From Bryobacteraceae bacterium (GTDB lineage Bacteria; Acidobacteriota; Terriglobia; Bryobacterales; Bryobacteraceae), in assembly GCA_030041495.1 (NCBI GenBank), contig JASHNT010000009.1, positions 1 through 35,691 of the forward strand: DNA of 35,691 nucleotides, read 5' to 3'. Positions 1 to 8,602 of the stretch are shown here, piece by piece; position 1 is the first letter of the stretch; each line of letters starts with the position of its first letter. The position numbers and the translations under genes were made by a program. A model generated the notes under the pieces. The model saw only the letters and a list, made by a program, of their open reading frames with translations, searched no databases and was not told where the DNA came from.

Positions 1-217
1 CTGCGAACTCCCGCGGTGCGTCACGTTTAAGTTCGAATCCCAGACCCGGTTTGTCTGGCAAGACGACCCGGTCACCATTGGTCAGCTCCGGCAGTCCGTT
101 GTAGGCCACACGACACATGGCAGCGTGTTCAGGTGCCAGTCGCACATTCCGCCGCTGGCCACTCCGGCGCGACAATGTATGTTGAAGTTCGAGTACGATC
201 GTGCATTGTCGATCGGA
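1..217 (-). pseudogene. possible C-terminal fragment of an enolase-superfamily enzyme (partial)
   Basis: The minus-strand frame is open from a TAG at about 218-220 to the left edge. Its last part reads NGDRVVLPDKPGLGFELK, which resembles the C-terminal strand of mandelate racemase/muconate-lactonizing family enzymes (typically ..PxxPGLGxExx). No start codon with a ribosome binding site is visible, and the residues before this motif (near NVRLAPEHAAM) do not clearly match the barrel of the family. It is either the frameshifted tail of a gene whose 5' part has decayed, or a chance resemblance. The 3' end lies outside the window. Confidence 0.35.
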
Positions 218-296
218 CTAAATTTGGCCAACGCAGCCTAAAGCACAATTCACATCCGGTGATCTTTCACCGTATTCGGGCGCCGGGCGAAGCCGC

Positions 297-1709
297 TCAA
301 TGCGGTGCCACGTGCAGATCGTCGTCGCCCAATGCGGCCGGCCGGACGTTCTGATTCACTCGGAAGAAATTCTCGGGATCGTACTTTGCTTTGATGGCTG
401 CCAATCGCGCGTAGTGGCCGCGGTAGGTAGCGCGAACCCGATCCTCACCTTCTTCCATCATGAAGTTGACATACGCACCGCCCGCGCCGAACGGATGCAG
501 CGCGTCATAATATGCCCGAGCCCACTGGATGATTTTTTCGCGGTTCGCTGGATCGGAGTCTACTCCCACAATCACCTCGCTCCAGACGGCATCGCGATAG
601 CTGAACGCTGTTTCGCTTTCGCTCACTCGGTGAACCTTCCCATTCATCGGATAAAGATGCATGGTCGAATGCCATGTCGGAAGGCGGGACGCATGCTCCA
701 GATGCTTCGCAATTGCGCCGTCACTGAGCTCATTGAAGAAATCTGCCTTCCAGTACCAATGCAGACCCGTGGGATAGATCCCATCGAACATGCCTTGCAG
801 CATCGGGAACGGCATCGAGCCAACGTGCTCGAATGCTGGCGGACGGTAAGTGCGAATCGATCGGAGGATGGCATTCGCCTCCTCGGTCGAGCCTTGATAA
901 CACCATACAATGGCGCACATTTTCCGGAGACGTAACTCCTCGGGAAACGGCGGGCCCGGGGGCACGGTCATCATCGCGAAGAAGCCGTTCATTTCCTCAG
1001 GCGCTTGCGTGATGAACTCCCGGTACCACTTCATCACGACCCCCGCGTCCTCCAGGTTCCATAGCATCGGTCCCGCGCACACTGTATGGACCGGGTGCGC
1101 CTCGAACAAGAAAGAGGTGACGACCCCGAAATTTCCGCCTCCGCCGCGCACTGCCCAGAACAGGTCCTCGTTCTGCTCCATACTGGCAACAACGAAGCTT
1201 CCGTCCGCCAGGACCATGTCGACTGCGAGCAAGCTGTCGATCGTAAGGCCATACTTTCGCGTCAGGTGCCCCATCCCGCCGCCGAGAGTCAAACCTGCAA
1301 CACCGGTCGAAGAGATGATGCCTGAGGGGACTGCCAAACCGAAAGCGTGAGTTGCATGGTCCACGTCGCTCCACCTGCAACCTGCGCCAACCCGAACCGT
1401 GCGCGATGAGGGCTCTACTCTTACATATCGGATCGGTGACAGATCGATGACCAAACCGTCATCGCAGACGCCAAGACCGGCGGCGTTATGGCCACCTCCG
1501 CGAATCGAAACCCGCAGGGTGTTGGCTTTCGCCATTCTGACGGCGGCGATCACATCGGCGGCATCGTTACACTGAGCGATCAACGCGGGCTTGCGATCAA
1601 TCATCGCGTTATATACTTTCCGCGCGTCCTCATAGCCAGCATCTCCGGGTACAAACACGGTCCCACGGAACTGGCCGCGAAATTCGGTAATCGTTTGTTG
1701 AACCAGCAT
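297..1709 (-). CDS. FAD-linked oxidase of the berberine-bridge/6-hydroxynicotine oxidase type
   Basis: A 470-residue flavoprotein of the PCMH/BBE class, which oxidises small organic substrates (sugars, alkaloids, aromatic alcohols) with O2. Residues 66-80 hold RGGGHNAAG, where His74 is the usual 8-alpha-histidyl FAD attachment. The GGGMGHLTRKYGL segment is the FAD-binding core and the C-terminal YDPENFFRVNQN (about 443-454) is the BBE-domain signature. The second flavin-binding cysteine of bicovalent members appears absent: the corresponding GxCPxVG stretch reads GIISSTG. The start at 1709 is chosen because AGGAGG sits 6 nt upstream (1716-1721); an in-frame ATG at 1742 would add 11 residues without this support. 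It lies 73 bp downstream of the BTAD regulator on the same strand, so it may be co-transcribed. The substrate cannot be read from sequence. Confidence 0.9.
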   Translation of the reverse strand: MLVQQTITEFRGQFRGTVFVPGDAGYEDARKVYNAMIDRKPALIAQCNDAADVIAAVRMAKANTLRVSIRGGGHNAAGLGVCDDGLVIDLSPIRYVRVEPSSRTVRVGAGCRWSDVDHATHAFGLAVPSGIISSTGVAGLTLGGGMGHLTRKYGLTIDSLLAVDMVLADGSFVVASMEQNEDLFWAVRGGGGNFGVVTSFLFEAHPVHTVCAGPMLWNLEDAGVVMKWYREFITQAPEEMNGFFAMMTVPPGPPFPEELRLRKMCAIVWCYQGSTEEANAILRSIRTYRPPAFEHVGSMPFPMLQGMFDGIYPTGLHWYWKADFFNELSDGAIAKHLEHASRLPTWHSTMHLYPMNGKVHRVSESETAFSYRDAVWSEVIVGVDSDPANREKIIQWARAYYDALHPFGAGGAYVNFMMEEGEDRVRATYRGHYARLAAIKAKYDPENFFRVNQNVRPAALGDDDLHVAPH

Positions 1710-1782
1710 CCCTTGCCTCCTCTGGGAGGATGCGGAAGTCATTTCCGCACCGTTATGATCCCACTGTCCCGCAGAGAGCGTT

Positions 1783-4700
1783 CTAAGAGCGTTCGGTGGA
1801 TGTCGATGCGACCGTTCTGCCCATCAGAACCAGTAATTTTCTTTCAAAGCCAAGAGAACCTGAGCGTCGCGCAGCCTCAAGACCCCGCTGGAAGCTTTCG
1901 CGCGCCGCCATGGCGCTTCCCTGGGCGGTAAGCAACTCCCCCTGTATGCGGTGTAGGTCCGCAATTGGCCACTGTTCGCCATTCTTGGCTGCAAACGCGA
2001 ACCCGTTCGATAAGCTGGCCAGTGCCTCGCTTTGTCGTCCGGCGCGTCCGAGCGTCTCCGCCAGCAGTCCGAAGTAGTAAGGCAGGCGAAGCTCAGCATC
2101 CAACCCACGCAGTGCTTCGAGTCCCTGGCGAACTTGCCCCAGCCCCGGTTCAACATCTCCCTCCGCGGCTGCTGCCCAGCCGGTGACAATGTTCGCCATG
2201 GCAAGGTAGTAAGTAAAGCCATACCGGCTGCACACCGCCAAGGCTTCCCGCCCGCGTTCCAGAGCTGGACCGCTCTCTCCCCGGAAGGCATTCAGCAGGG
2301 CGACGTAGCTAAGCGCGATTGCTTGGCTGAAGGGATCGCGTATGCGGTTTGCCGCAGCCACCGCTTCCGAGGCGTAAAGAACCGCGCGCTTCTCGTCCCC
2401 ACGGTGCCAGGCGATATGGGCCAAATAGGCGCGGCAAAATACACCCAGGTCCGGCCCCGCGAATAAAGTCAACACGGATCTTCCCGAATCATCATGCGCC
2501 GCGTTCGCCAAAGTCAAACGCTCCAGCGACTCCTCCAGGCGGCCTAAGTGAAATAGACTGGTACCCAGAAGAAAGTCGCCCGCCATTCTCAATCCCGGCG
2601 CCGGGTCCTGTCTCCCAGCTTCGAGAAAATCGAGGCTGAACTGCCGCGCCTTCTCCAGATCGCCCCGGACCTCATGAAAGACCCACGCCCCACTCAAAAT
2701 TGCGAAAATGTGCTGGTTCTGGAAACGGCGGGAAAGCTCCAGCGCGCGATTGTACGTTGCGCCCACTTCCGCCGCGGAATATCCCTCGGTCGCCACGAGG
2801 GCAGGACCGAGGGTGGCAAGCAAGTGGAGTTCTTGCATGAGTCGCCGGTCGGATTCGGAGAATTGCCGGCATTGCGCCAACGCTCGCCTCAGCAGGTCCG
2901 CCGCCTCCGTGTCCGCGTACCGCTGCCGTGCATAGGCCGCCGCCCGCTCGTAATATGCGATTGCTTCCTCCGCCATCCCCGCCTGCTCGAAGTGTGAAGC
3001 AATCTGTCCATTCCAGCTTTCGATATCGCTTCCGTACACTTCCCCCAGTGCCCGAGCCACGCGGCGATGCAGGTACCGCCGGCGAACCAGGCTAAGTTCC
3101 CCGCAGGTCACCTCCCTTAGACGATCATGAGTAAAGTCATACTCAGCGGCACCGCGGCTTTCAATGATCCTTCGGCGCCAGAGCTCGTCGAGCGCCTGCG
3201 AAACACTCGCCTCGTCCCAGTCGGTTGCCTTCTGCAGCAATTCGAATGAGAACGGCCTTCCGATGACACTGGCGGTGCCGGCGAGTTCGCACGAAGCGGG
3301 CGAGAGCTGCCCGAGGCGCGCCGCGATGACGGCATGCACCTGTGCACTTTCGATTCCGGCTCGGATGGTCTCCAGCACGAATAAGGGATTACCTCGGGTC
3401 GTCCGGAAGATCTCTTGCAGCCGATTGGCCTGTAGCGGGCTGGGGGACTCGGCACGGGCCAGCTCGGCCGTCCGCTCGGCGTCCAGTGGCTCCAGCGGAA
3501 TTTCGACTACCATCCCAAACTGCCGCAAAGTAGAGATAAACATCGTAAAGGGATGTTCGCGGCCGGTTTCTTCGGCGCGCACGGTTCCCAGCACCAGAAC
3601 GCGCGCCAACCCCGGCCAAGTCAATAGCATGCTTAGACACTCGAAAGACTCGGCATCGCACCACTGCAAGTCATCCAGATAGAGGAGAAGTGGCTTGCGG
3701 GCTTTTGCAATGGCAGCGCTGATCGATTCGTAGAAACGAAGTCGCTGCCAGCTTTCGGCGAGTGGGCTGGGTTCTGCGGCCCCGGCTGGTATCTTGGCAC
3801 CACACTGCTCACGAATCTCCGGCACCAACCGAGCCAACTCTCCCACCTGGGCGGTCGTCAGGCTTACCCATCCCGCGCGAATCGGATCTGAACGAAGACA
3901 CTCCGCCACGGGCGCATAAGAAACCTGCCCCGCGCCTGCAAAACACCGGCTTCGAACGGCCGCATGTCCCTGCCGCAGGCATGTCTGATATAGCTCGTCG
4001 GCGAGCCTGGTCTTTCCGATGCCGGGCTCGCCGGAGATCACCACCACGCGAGTACCTCCTGCGGCCGCGTAATCCCAAGCTGACGCCAATCCCTTCCATT
4101 CCTCGGTCCGCCCGATCAGAGCCCGAGCTTTCTCTAATCGCACTCCCGTCTTCGCCATGACCGGTCCTGGAGGCTGTCCCGTCGCCGCTTCCCGTTCTGG
4201 ACTGGTTCTTAGGAGGCGTTCAAAGAGTTCCACGGTAGCAGGTCCTGGATTCACGCCCATTTCACGCCGGAGGGCGCGTTGGCACCGATGATACGCGCGA
4301 ATGGCGCTCGCGCGGTCCCGGTTCGCAACATATAGCCGGATTAGGAGCTGATAGTGCGACTCAGAGAACGGATCGAGCGCCACGAGGCGCTCGGCCAACG
4401 GAATAGCCGATTCGAACTGCGCCCGCCCCTCGCAGAGCGCCGCGAGCCTCTGTAGTACGTCGCATAAGCGCTGCCGGTACTCTTCGCGAATGGGCATGAG
4501 CCAATCATCGTAAAGAGCAGGCAGCAAATCGTCTTCGTAAATCTGTGCAGCCGTTGTGAGTGACTGAAGTTCACCGGCCAAGTTACTATCGGCTCGCGCT
4601 CGCGCGGCGTTCTGGACAGCCTTCTGGAATTCCGCGGCGTCGACGGTGCAGTTTTCACCAATTCGCCACCGAACGGCGAAATGAGTGATCTCTAACAGGT

Positions 4701-4935
4701 CGCATGCAGGCGGCAACGCGCGCTTCAAATTATGAATCAACTGACGCAGGTTTGTGCGGGCTTGCGATTCGCTGGAAGCGGGCCAAAATAGGAATGCGAG
4801 GTGCTCGCGAGGCTGAGCCCCCTCGCCATGGAGAATCAAATAAGAAGCCAGGGATTGGAGTCGGCTAGTGTTAAGGGCCGTGAGCGGACGTCCTTCGAAG
4901 CTGATCTGCAAATTCCCGAAGAGCTTGATCCTCAT
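1783..4935 (-). CDS. BTAD-domain transcriptional regulator with AAA ATPase and TPR repeats (SARP/AfsR/LAL-like)
   Basis: A 1050-residue signal-transduction regulator. Residues 1-95 form an OmpR-like winged helix (MRIKLFGNLQ...). Residues about 98-245 form the BTAD helical domain (YEDDLLPALYDDW, ALRREMGVNPG). An AAA_16-type ATPase follows, with Walker A GEPGIGKT at 302-309 and Walker B LLLYLDD at 416-422. The rest is TPR-like helical repeat, with many AxxxAxxxGR-type pairs. Proteins of this build use nucleotide and ligand or partner binding to control DNA binding by the N-terminal domain. The start at 4935 begins exactly at the winged helix and has an AGGGG-like site upstream; a GTG at 5031 would add 32 residues of unlikely sequence. 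A 22-nt repeat with palindromic core lies 7 nt upstream of this start. The FAD oxidase downstream is a plausible target, but this is inference. Confidence 0.88.
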   Translation of the reverse strand: MRIKLFGNLQISFEGRPLTALNTSRLQSLASYLILHGEGAQPREHLAFLFWPASSESQARTNLRQLIHNLKRALPPACDLLEITHFAVRWRIGENCTVDAAEFQKAVQNAARARADSNLAGELQSLTTAAQIYEDDLLPALYDDWLMPIREEYRQRLCDVLQRLAALCEGRAQFESAIPLAERLVALDPFSESHYQLLIRLYVANRDRASAIRAYHRCQRALRREMGVNPGPATVELFERLLRTSPEREAATGQPPGPVMAKTGVRLEKARALIGRTEEWKGLASAWDYAAAGGTRVVVISGEPGIGKTRLADELYQTCLRQGHAAVRSRCFAGAGQVSYAPVAECLRSDPIRAGWVSLTTAQVGELARLVPEIREQCGAKIPAGAAEPSPLAESWQRLRFYESISAAIAKARKPLLLYLDDLQWCDAESFECLSMLLTWPGLARVLVLGTVRAEETGREHPFTMFISTLRQFGMVVEIPLEPLDAERTAELARAESPSPLQANRLQEIFRTTRGNPLFVLETIRAGIESAQVHAVIAARLGQLSPASCELAGTASVIGRPFSFELLQKATDWDEASVSQALDELWRRRIIESRGAAEYDFTHDRLREVTCGELSLVRRRYLHRRVARALGEVYGSDIESWNGQIASHFEQAGMAEEAIAYYERAAAYARQRYADTEAADLLRRALAQCRQFSESDRRLMQELHLLATLGPALVATEGYSAAEVGATYNRALELSRRFQNQHIFAILSGAWVFHEVRGDLEKARQFSLDFLEAGRQDPAPGLRMAGDFLLGTSLFHLGRLEESLERLTLANAAHDDSGRSVLTLFAGPDLGVFCRAYLAHIAWHRGDEKRAVLYASEAVAAANRIRDPFSQAIALSYVALLNAFRGESGPALERGREALAVCSRYGFTYYLAMANIVTGWAAAAEGDVEPGLGQVRQGLEALRGLDAELRLPYYFGLLAETLGRAGRQSEALASLSNGFAFAAKNGEQWPIADLHRIQGELLTAQGSAMAARESFQRGLEAARRSGSLGFERKLLVLMGRTVASTSTERS

Positions 4936-4942
4936 GAACCCC

Positions 4943-4964
4943 TGACTCCGTAGTTTATGACGGA
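4943..4964 (-). repeat. 22-nt dispersed repeat with palindromic core, copy 1
   Basis: On the minus strand this reads TCCGT-CATAAACT-ACGGA plus four more bases (GTCA), identical to 15489-15510 on the plus strand. The ends TCCGT and ACGGA are perfect reverse complements around an 8-nt spacer, like an operator or a short hairpin. It lies 7 nt upstream of the BTAD regulator start; the other copy lies 22 nt upstream of a sulfotransferase start. It could be a binding site or a scrap of a mobile element end. Confidence 0.6.
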
Positions 4965-5128
4965 ACGGTTCAAGGGCGGGTGTGCCGATGCCGCACCCCA
5001 CTTGTCTCGTTGTCCCCCATTTCAGAAGCACGTGAGGCGCGGAGGACGAGTCGTGTGACTACGGTCGCATAGCGCGGGCGAGTTCGCTGCTTGTTATGTC
5101 GTAATATCGTCGCCTCCTGTGCTAGGAT

Positions 5129-5360
5129 GGTGATCGCGAGATGGCCGTGAGCTACTCTGTCGCCGGCGGCAAATTCGTTGCGCAAAAACCCCGTGTTTGG
5201 CTGGCCCAGGTCTCGAGGACTTCGGGGATCTCCCCCGACGGCAAGCGCCTGGCCATCCTGGCGCAGCCAGACCCGGTAGACACGCCGAAGGCCGAAAACG
5301 AGGTGGTGCTGCTGCTGAATTTCTTCGATGAGCTACGGCACCGCGTGCCCGAAGTCAAAC
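5129..5360 (+). pseudogene. C-terminal remnant of a Ser/Thr kinase-TolB propeller gene
   Basis: The translation GDREMAVSYSVAGGKFVAQK through LNFFDELRHRV closely matches the last 75 residues of the intact kinase at 29727-32537 (EMAVSYSASGGKFVAEK ... LNFFDELQRRV). Only the final propeller blade and tail survive; kinase, membrane segment and most of the propeller are missing. The frame runs on past the paralogue's stop to 5476 without meaning. It points tail-to-tail into the frameshifted TPR regulator on the other strand, and its 3' end meets the end of that gene. Confidence 0.85.
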
Positions 5361-5682
5361 AGCTCGAAGCAAGCCTACTTGCGCAAGCCGCGCGGGAAAC
5401 CGGGCGTCTTCCCTCAGCTTGTCGAACTGGGGTCCCACGCCGAGATGCACCAGGCCAGGATCGCGGCCAGCGATAGCCTGATCCAGGTGTTCGAACGCAG
5501 CATCCAGTTCGCCGGCTTCAGCGTGCAAAAGCGCCCGTTGAAACGCTGGAATCGCGGCTGCGCCGAGCCGGACAACGGCTGACCGCCCGCCTCCGGCGTA
5601 GGCATTTTTCATGGGATCGAGCGCCGCGGCGGGAACACCGTAACATTCGGCGTGCCGGATGACCTCGCGCAGATGCGCGTCA
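5355..5682 (-). pseudogene. out-of-frame C-terminal part of the winged-helix/TPR regulator
   Basis: The -1 frame reads FDAHLREVIRHAECYGVPAAALDPMKNAYAGGG and then AEAGELDAAFEHLDQAIAGRDPGLVHLGVGPQFD, a typical ending of acidobacterial winged-helix/TPR proteins. It continues the gene at 5609-6637 after a one-base loss in the TTT run at about 5682-5684 (GGC GAT TTG ACG should read GGC GAT TTx GAC GCG). Repairing one base would give a protein of about 427 residues. It may be a true mutation or an assembly error. Confidence 0.8.
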
Positions 5683-6637
5683 AATCGCCCGTCTTCCAAT
5701 ACACGCCGGCAAGGAACTCGCGAGCCAGCAGTTGGTTCGGATCAAGATCCAGAGCTCTATTGGCCCAGCGGATCGAGTCCTCAAAGTTCCGTAGGTTCCA
5801 ATAGGATTGCACGAGTCCCAGATGCACCGCGGCAGAATGAGGTTGGTTCTGCAAGCAGCGCTGTTTGATTCGTAGGCCTTCCTCAAGCCGGCCTAAGGAT
5901 TCGAGCAGTTGCCCGTACAATAGCTGCGCCTGCGTATGATCGGGAGCCAAGTCCAGCGCGCGATCGAGGCTTCGCTCCGCGCCCGTCCAATTCCAGTCGC
6001 TCAAGAAAAGTACCGTGGCCAAAGCGACTTGAGCGTCAGCGGACGCCTGGTCCATCGCCAGCGCCCGCAAGGCAGCCGCGCGGGCCTGTTCATACGCCTG
6101 CTGCGTAAGCGAAAGCCGGAACTGCGCTTGAGCGCAATAGGCCAAAGCAAGGCCCGAATGCGCCGCGGACCAGCTTGGGTCCAATGCGATAGCGCGCTGG
6201 AAAGCCTCGATCGCCTTCGGCACTTCCCAGAGGGACGCCGTCAGTAAGCAAGCTCGGCCTCGGCCAACAAGTTCGTAGACCTCACTGTTGGCCGGAAGAA
6301 TCCCGAACCTCCACTCAGGTGCGGCTTCCACGCGCGCACGGAACCGGTAACCCGCCTTGGACACAGTCTCGATGTACCACCGGCCGCCGTCTCCTAGCGC
6401 CTTTCGGATTCCAGAAATATGAACGGCGAGGACACCTTCCTCCACGAACGAATCCCCCCAAACCTGGTCGAGTAATTCACGCTTGGTTACCAGGCGTCCT
6501 GCATTCCTCACCAACGTTGCTAACACGTCGTGAGCCTTAGGCGCCAGCGCCAACGCTTGGCCGTCGCGGCGAAGCTCTCTTCCAGCCGCGTCGAACGTGA
6601 ACTCGCCGAACACGTACTTTTCGGGGGAGGGCAACAA
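5609..6637 (-). CDS. winged-helix (Trans_reg_C) DNA-binding protein with TPR repeats, frameshifted near its C terminus
   Basis: Residues about 8-105 are an OmpR/CadC-type winged helix (FGEFTFDAAGRELRRDG, LVTKRELLDQVWG, YIETVSKAGYRFRA). The rest is TPR solenoid (AIEAFQRAIALDPSWSAAHSGLALAY, ALDLAPDHTQAQLLYG). Unlike CadC there is no evident membrane segment between the two parts. After AGVYWKTGD the frame departs from the family and the true C terminus appears in the neighbouring frame (5355-5682), so the reading frame as it stands ends in about 20 non-homologous residues. The proposed start is TTG at 6637, without an obvious ribosome binding site, so the start is uncertain. The gene diverges from the small protein at 6714, with a 76-bp shared upstream region. 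The DNA-binding half is intact, so partial function is possible. Confidence 0.75.
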   Translation of the reverse strand: MLPSPEKYVFGEFTFDAAGRELRRDGQALALAPKAHDVLATLVRNAGRLVTKRELLDQVWGDSFVEEGVLAVHISGIRKALGDGGRWYIETVSKAGYRFRARVEAAPEWRFGILPANSEVYELVGRGRACLLTASLWEVPKAIEAFQRAIALDPSWSAAHSGLALAYCAQAQFRLSLTQQAYEQARAAALRALAMDQASADAQVALATVLFLSDWNWTGAERSLDRALDLAPDHTQAQLLYGQLLESLGRLEEGLRIKQRCLQNQPHSAAVHLGLVQSYWNLRNFEDSIRWANRALDLDPNQLLAREFLAGVYWKTGDLTRICARSSGTPNVTVFPPRRSIP

Positions 6638-6713
6638 AACTTAAGCGAATCTTAGCAAATTCGAAAGGACTCGCCACCGCCTTCGGCCCTGTAGCTGCAG
6701 GGAGGTTCGAGTC

Positions 6714-7125
6714 ATGGCAAGTCCATTTATCGGTACCTGGATTCTGAATGTGAGTAAGTCGCAATTCGATGCGAATCATCGGCCTACTGGGGGAAGCATG
6801 CGATTCGAGCTCGACCCGGAAGACAATCTTTTGATGACCCGCAGAGGGTACTGCCGAAAGCGGCGCAAAGGTCACCGAGCGTCCGCAGACGTTCGTGCGC
6901 GACGGGATCACTCGTCCTCTGGGCGGCTTTCCCGGGCTCAGCTCGGTCTGCCGCAGCCCGAATGAAAACACTCTAGAAGCGGAAGCCAGGCGCGAGGATG
7001 GCACGATTGTGGGCAGGGGCGTCTACGCAGTCTCCGAAAACGGAAAAACGATGACGGCAACCACGTCAGGCTTCGACTCTCAGTTGCGCCAGTTTGAAAT
7101 CCAAACGGTCTGGGACAGAGGATAG
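6714..7125 (+). pseudogene. small conserved hypothetical protein, frameshifted
   Basis: The first frame reads MASPFIGTWILNVSKSQFDANHRPTG and so on up to MTRRG. The sense then moves to another frame, EGTAESGAKVTERPQTFVRDG, ending TATTSGFDSQLRQFEIQTVWDRG and a stop at 7125. The two halves join at about 6842-6848 with a single-base insertion (or two-base loss). Restored, it would be about 137 residues, of the small one-domain 'GTWxLNxxKSxFDP' type common in Acidobacteria, probably a beta-rich fold. Function is unknown. An upstream GGGAGGTT-like stretch gives a plausible ribosome binding site near the ATG. Confidence 0.7.
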
Positions 7126-7154
7126 TGTTTCTGAGGAGTTTGCGTTTTGCGCAA

Positions 7155-7262
7155 ATTTGACGGAACCGCCTGGCCGTCCTGGCGCGGCCGGACCCCGCCG
7201 ATGCGCCCAAGCGGATCACGAGATCGTGTTGCCGCTGAACCTCGTCGGCGAGCCGCGGCGCT
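7155..7262 (+). pseudogene. tiny C-terminal scrap of a kinase-TolB propeller gene
   Basis: One frame reads RLAVLARPDPADAPK and the next frame continues DHEIVLPLNLVGE. Together they match the tail of the intact kinase 2 (RLVVLAQPDAADAPK ... EHEVVLLLNFFDE). The piece is frameshifted and lies directly after the frameshifted small protein. It is a second, separate tail fragment in addition to the one at 5129. Confidence 0.65.
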
Positions 7263-7389
7263 CCAATCGGTTCGATGTGAGGGTCGCGTTGGATGCGCGG
7301 TCCGCCAACCGAAATGCCTAAAGTTGGCGACGGATAGGTGGGATAAGATCGTGGAGCGAAATTCGCGGGTGCCCTCTTGGCGGTCTCTG

Positions 7390-8013
7390 ACTCCTGTGGC
7401 GATGTAGACTGGCGTGCCCATCACGGCGTCGACTGCTGTCAAGGTTTCGTCGTCCTGTGTGTTGGCCAGACCGAAGTCCGGCACTTTCACGCCCGCCTTG
7501 GCGAGCAAGATGTTGCTAGGCTTGAGATCGCGATCGACGATCCCTTTCTTATGAGCTGCAGCCAAGGCTTCCGCGATCTGAGCGCCAAAGCGAAGCGCCG
7601 CCGCCATCGGAGCGCCACTGGCGATGCGCGGCGAGAGCGTCGTGGCCTCCGCCAGTTCCATGACCGGGTAGTTGGGCCCGACGTCGTAGAGAGTGCATAT
7701 GTGCGACTGATTGAGTTGTGGTTCAGCCGCGTATCGCGGGCGCGATATACTTCGCCGATGCCGCCAGCTCCCATGCGCGCTTCGACTTCGCAGCGTCCTA
7801 GGCGAGTCCCAGTGGCGAGGATCGTTACGGTTTCCTCCGGGAGTGCTTCCCACGCCGGCCGGTCCAGCAGGGAGCCACGCTGGATCAGCATCTGTTCCAC
7901 CTCGCGCTTGATCTCCGGATCGGCTCGATTGAGCAAGCGGGCCCGCTCGGCAGGCGCTCAGGCAAAGACCCCATCATATAGGTCTTCGATCTGTGCCAGC
8001 GTTGAGAGTCCAT
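7390..8013 (-). pseudogene. decayed Ser/Thr protein kinase gene (N-terminal part only)
   Basis: It starts with ATG at 8013 as MDSQRW, then continues through several frame changes and an in-frame stop as IEDLYDGVFA, ADPEIKREVEQM, GSLLDRPAWEAL and GRCEVEARMGAGGIGEVYRARDTRLN. About 27 codons are missing after this, including the ATP-binding lysine (VALKIS in the intact genes). The frame resumes at LNQSHICTLYDVGPNYPVMEL. The catalytic loop reads VDRDLKPSN, with Asp replacing the HRD His. DFG is kept, then the frame degenerates after GTPVYIA. There is no propeller. The closest relative in the window is kinase 1 (26991). It begins 20 bp after the ECF sigma factor stop, as in family operons where sigma and kinase are paired. 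Confidence 0.9.
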
Positions 8014-8032
8014 GGGCTGCACCGGTCGCTCC

Positions 8033-8602
8033 TTAGGTGGCGGTAAGTTCTTTCAGGAGCCACGCCCTAGCCAGTCGCCAATCGCGCATCACCGTATCGG
8101 GCGAGACTCCCAACACCTGGGCGGTTTCGCCGACCTCAAGCCCGGCGAAAAAACGTAGCTCGACAATGCGCGCTTTCCTGGGAGCCACCTGAGCCAAGGT
8201 ATTCAGCGCATCGTCGAGAGCGACGATTTCGGCGGGCCGATTCGCGGTTAAGGCGATGGCCTGTTCCACGCCGATTCCGGTTGTCCGGTGCCCGTGTTTG
8301 GCGGTCAATCGCCGGCGTGCCCGATCCACCAGGATTCTGCGCATCAGGGTCGCGGAAACGGCAAAGAAGTGATTGCGATGCTGCCAATCCAGCTTGGACA
8401 TGTCGGCTAGCCTCAAATACGCCTCGTGGACCAGATCCGTAACTTGCAGAGTTTCTGCCGCTCCTTCATCTCGCAGGCATCGTCCGGCAACTCGCCGGAG
8501 TTCCCGGTAAACCCTTGGAATCAGAGCGCGCAAGGCGTCTTGGTCGCCGTCGGCACAGGCCTGTAACAATTCGGTGGTCTTCGATATATGCGAATCGGCC
8601 AT
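8033..8602 (-). CDS. ECF-type RNA polymerase sigma factor (acidobacterial TIGR02999-like group)
   Basis: A 189-residue sigma factor. Region 2 holds VYRELRRVAGRCLRDE, LQVTDLVHEAYLRLAD and NHFFAVSATLMRRILVDRARRRLTAKHG. Region 4 holds RKARIVELRFFAGLEVGETAQVLGVSPDTVMRDWRLARAWL. It should direct RNA polymerase to a small set of promoters. The start at 8602 (MADSHISK) has an AAGGG-type site upstream and gives the usual family length; a start at 8743 would add 47 residues of unlikely sequence. The gene directly downstream is a dead kinase, so the usual kinase partner of this sigma type is lost at this locus. No anti-sigma gene is present. It diverges from the secreted protein at 8742. Confidence 0.92.
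   Translation of the reverse strand: MADSHISKTTELLQACADGDQDALRALIPRVYRELRRVAGRCLRDEGAAETLQVTDLVHEAYLRLADMSKLDWQHRNHFFAVSATLMRRILVDRARRRLTAKHGHRTTGIGVEQAIALTANRPAEIVALDDALNTLAQVAPRKARIVELRFFAGLEVGETAQVLGVSPDTVMRDWRLARAWLLKELTAT

Noticed and set aside
28-50. A tRNA-like T-loop (GTTCGAATCC)
   Set aside because: The flanking bases do not pair as a T-arm and no acceptor or anticodon arm is present; the same bases fit a codon run in the enolase-like fragment.
133-354. Plus-strand reading frame of 73 residues
   Set aside because: No family resemblance or ribosome binding site; it overlaps the FAD oxidase 3' end on the other strand.
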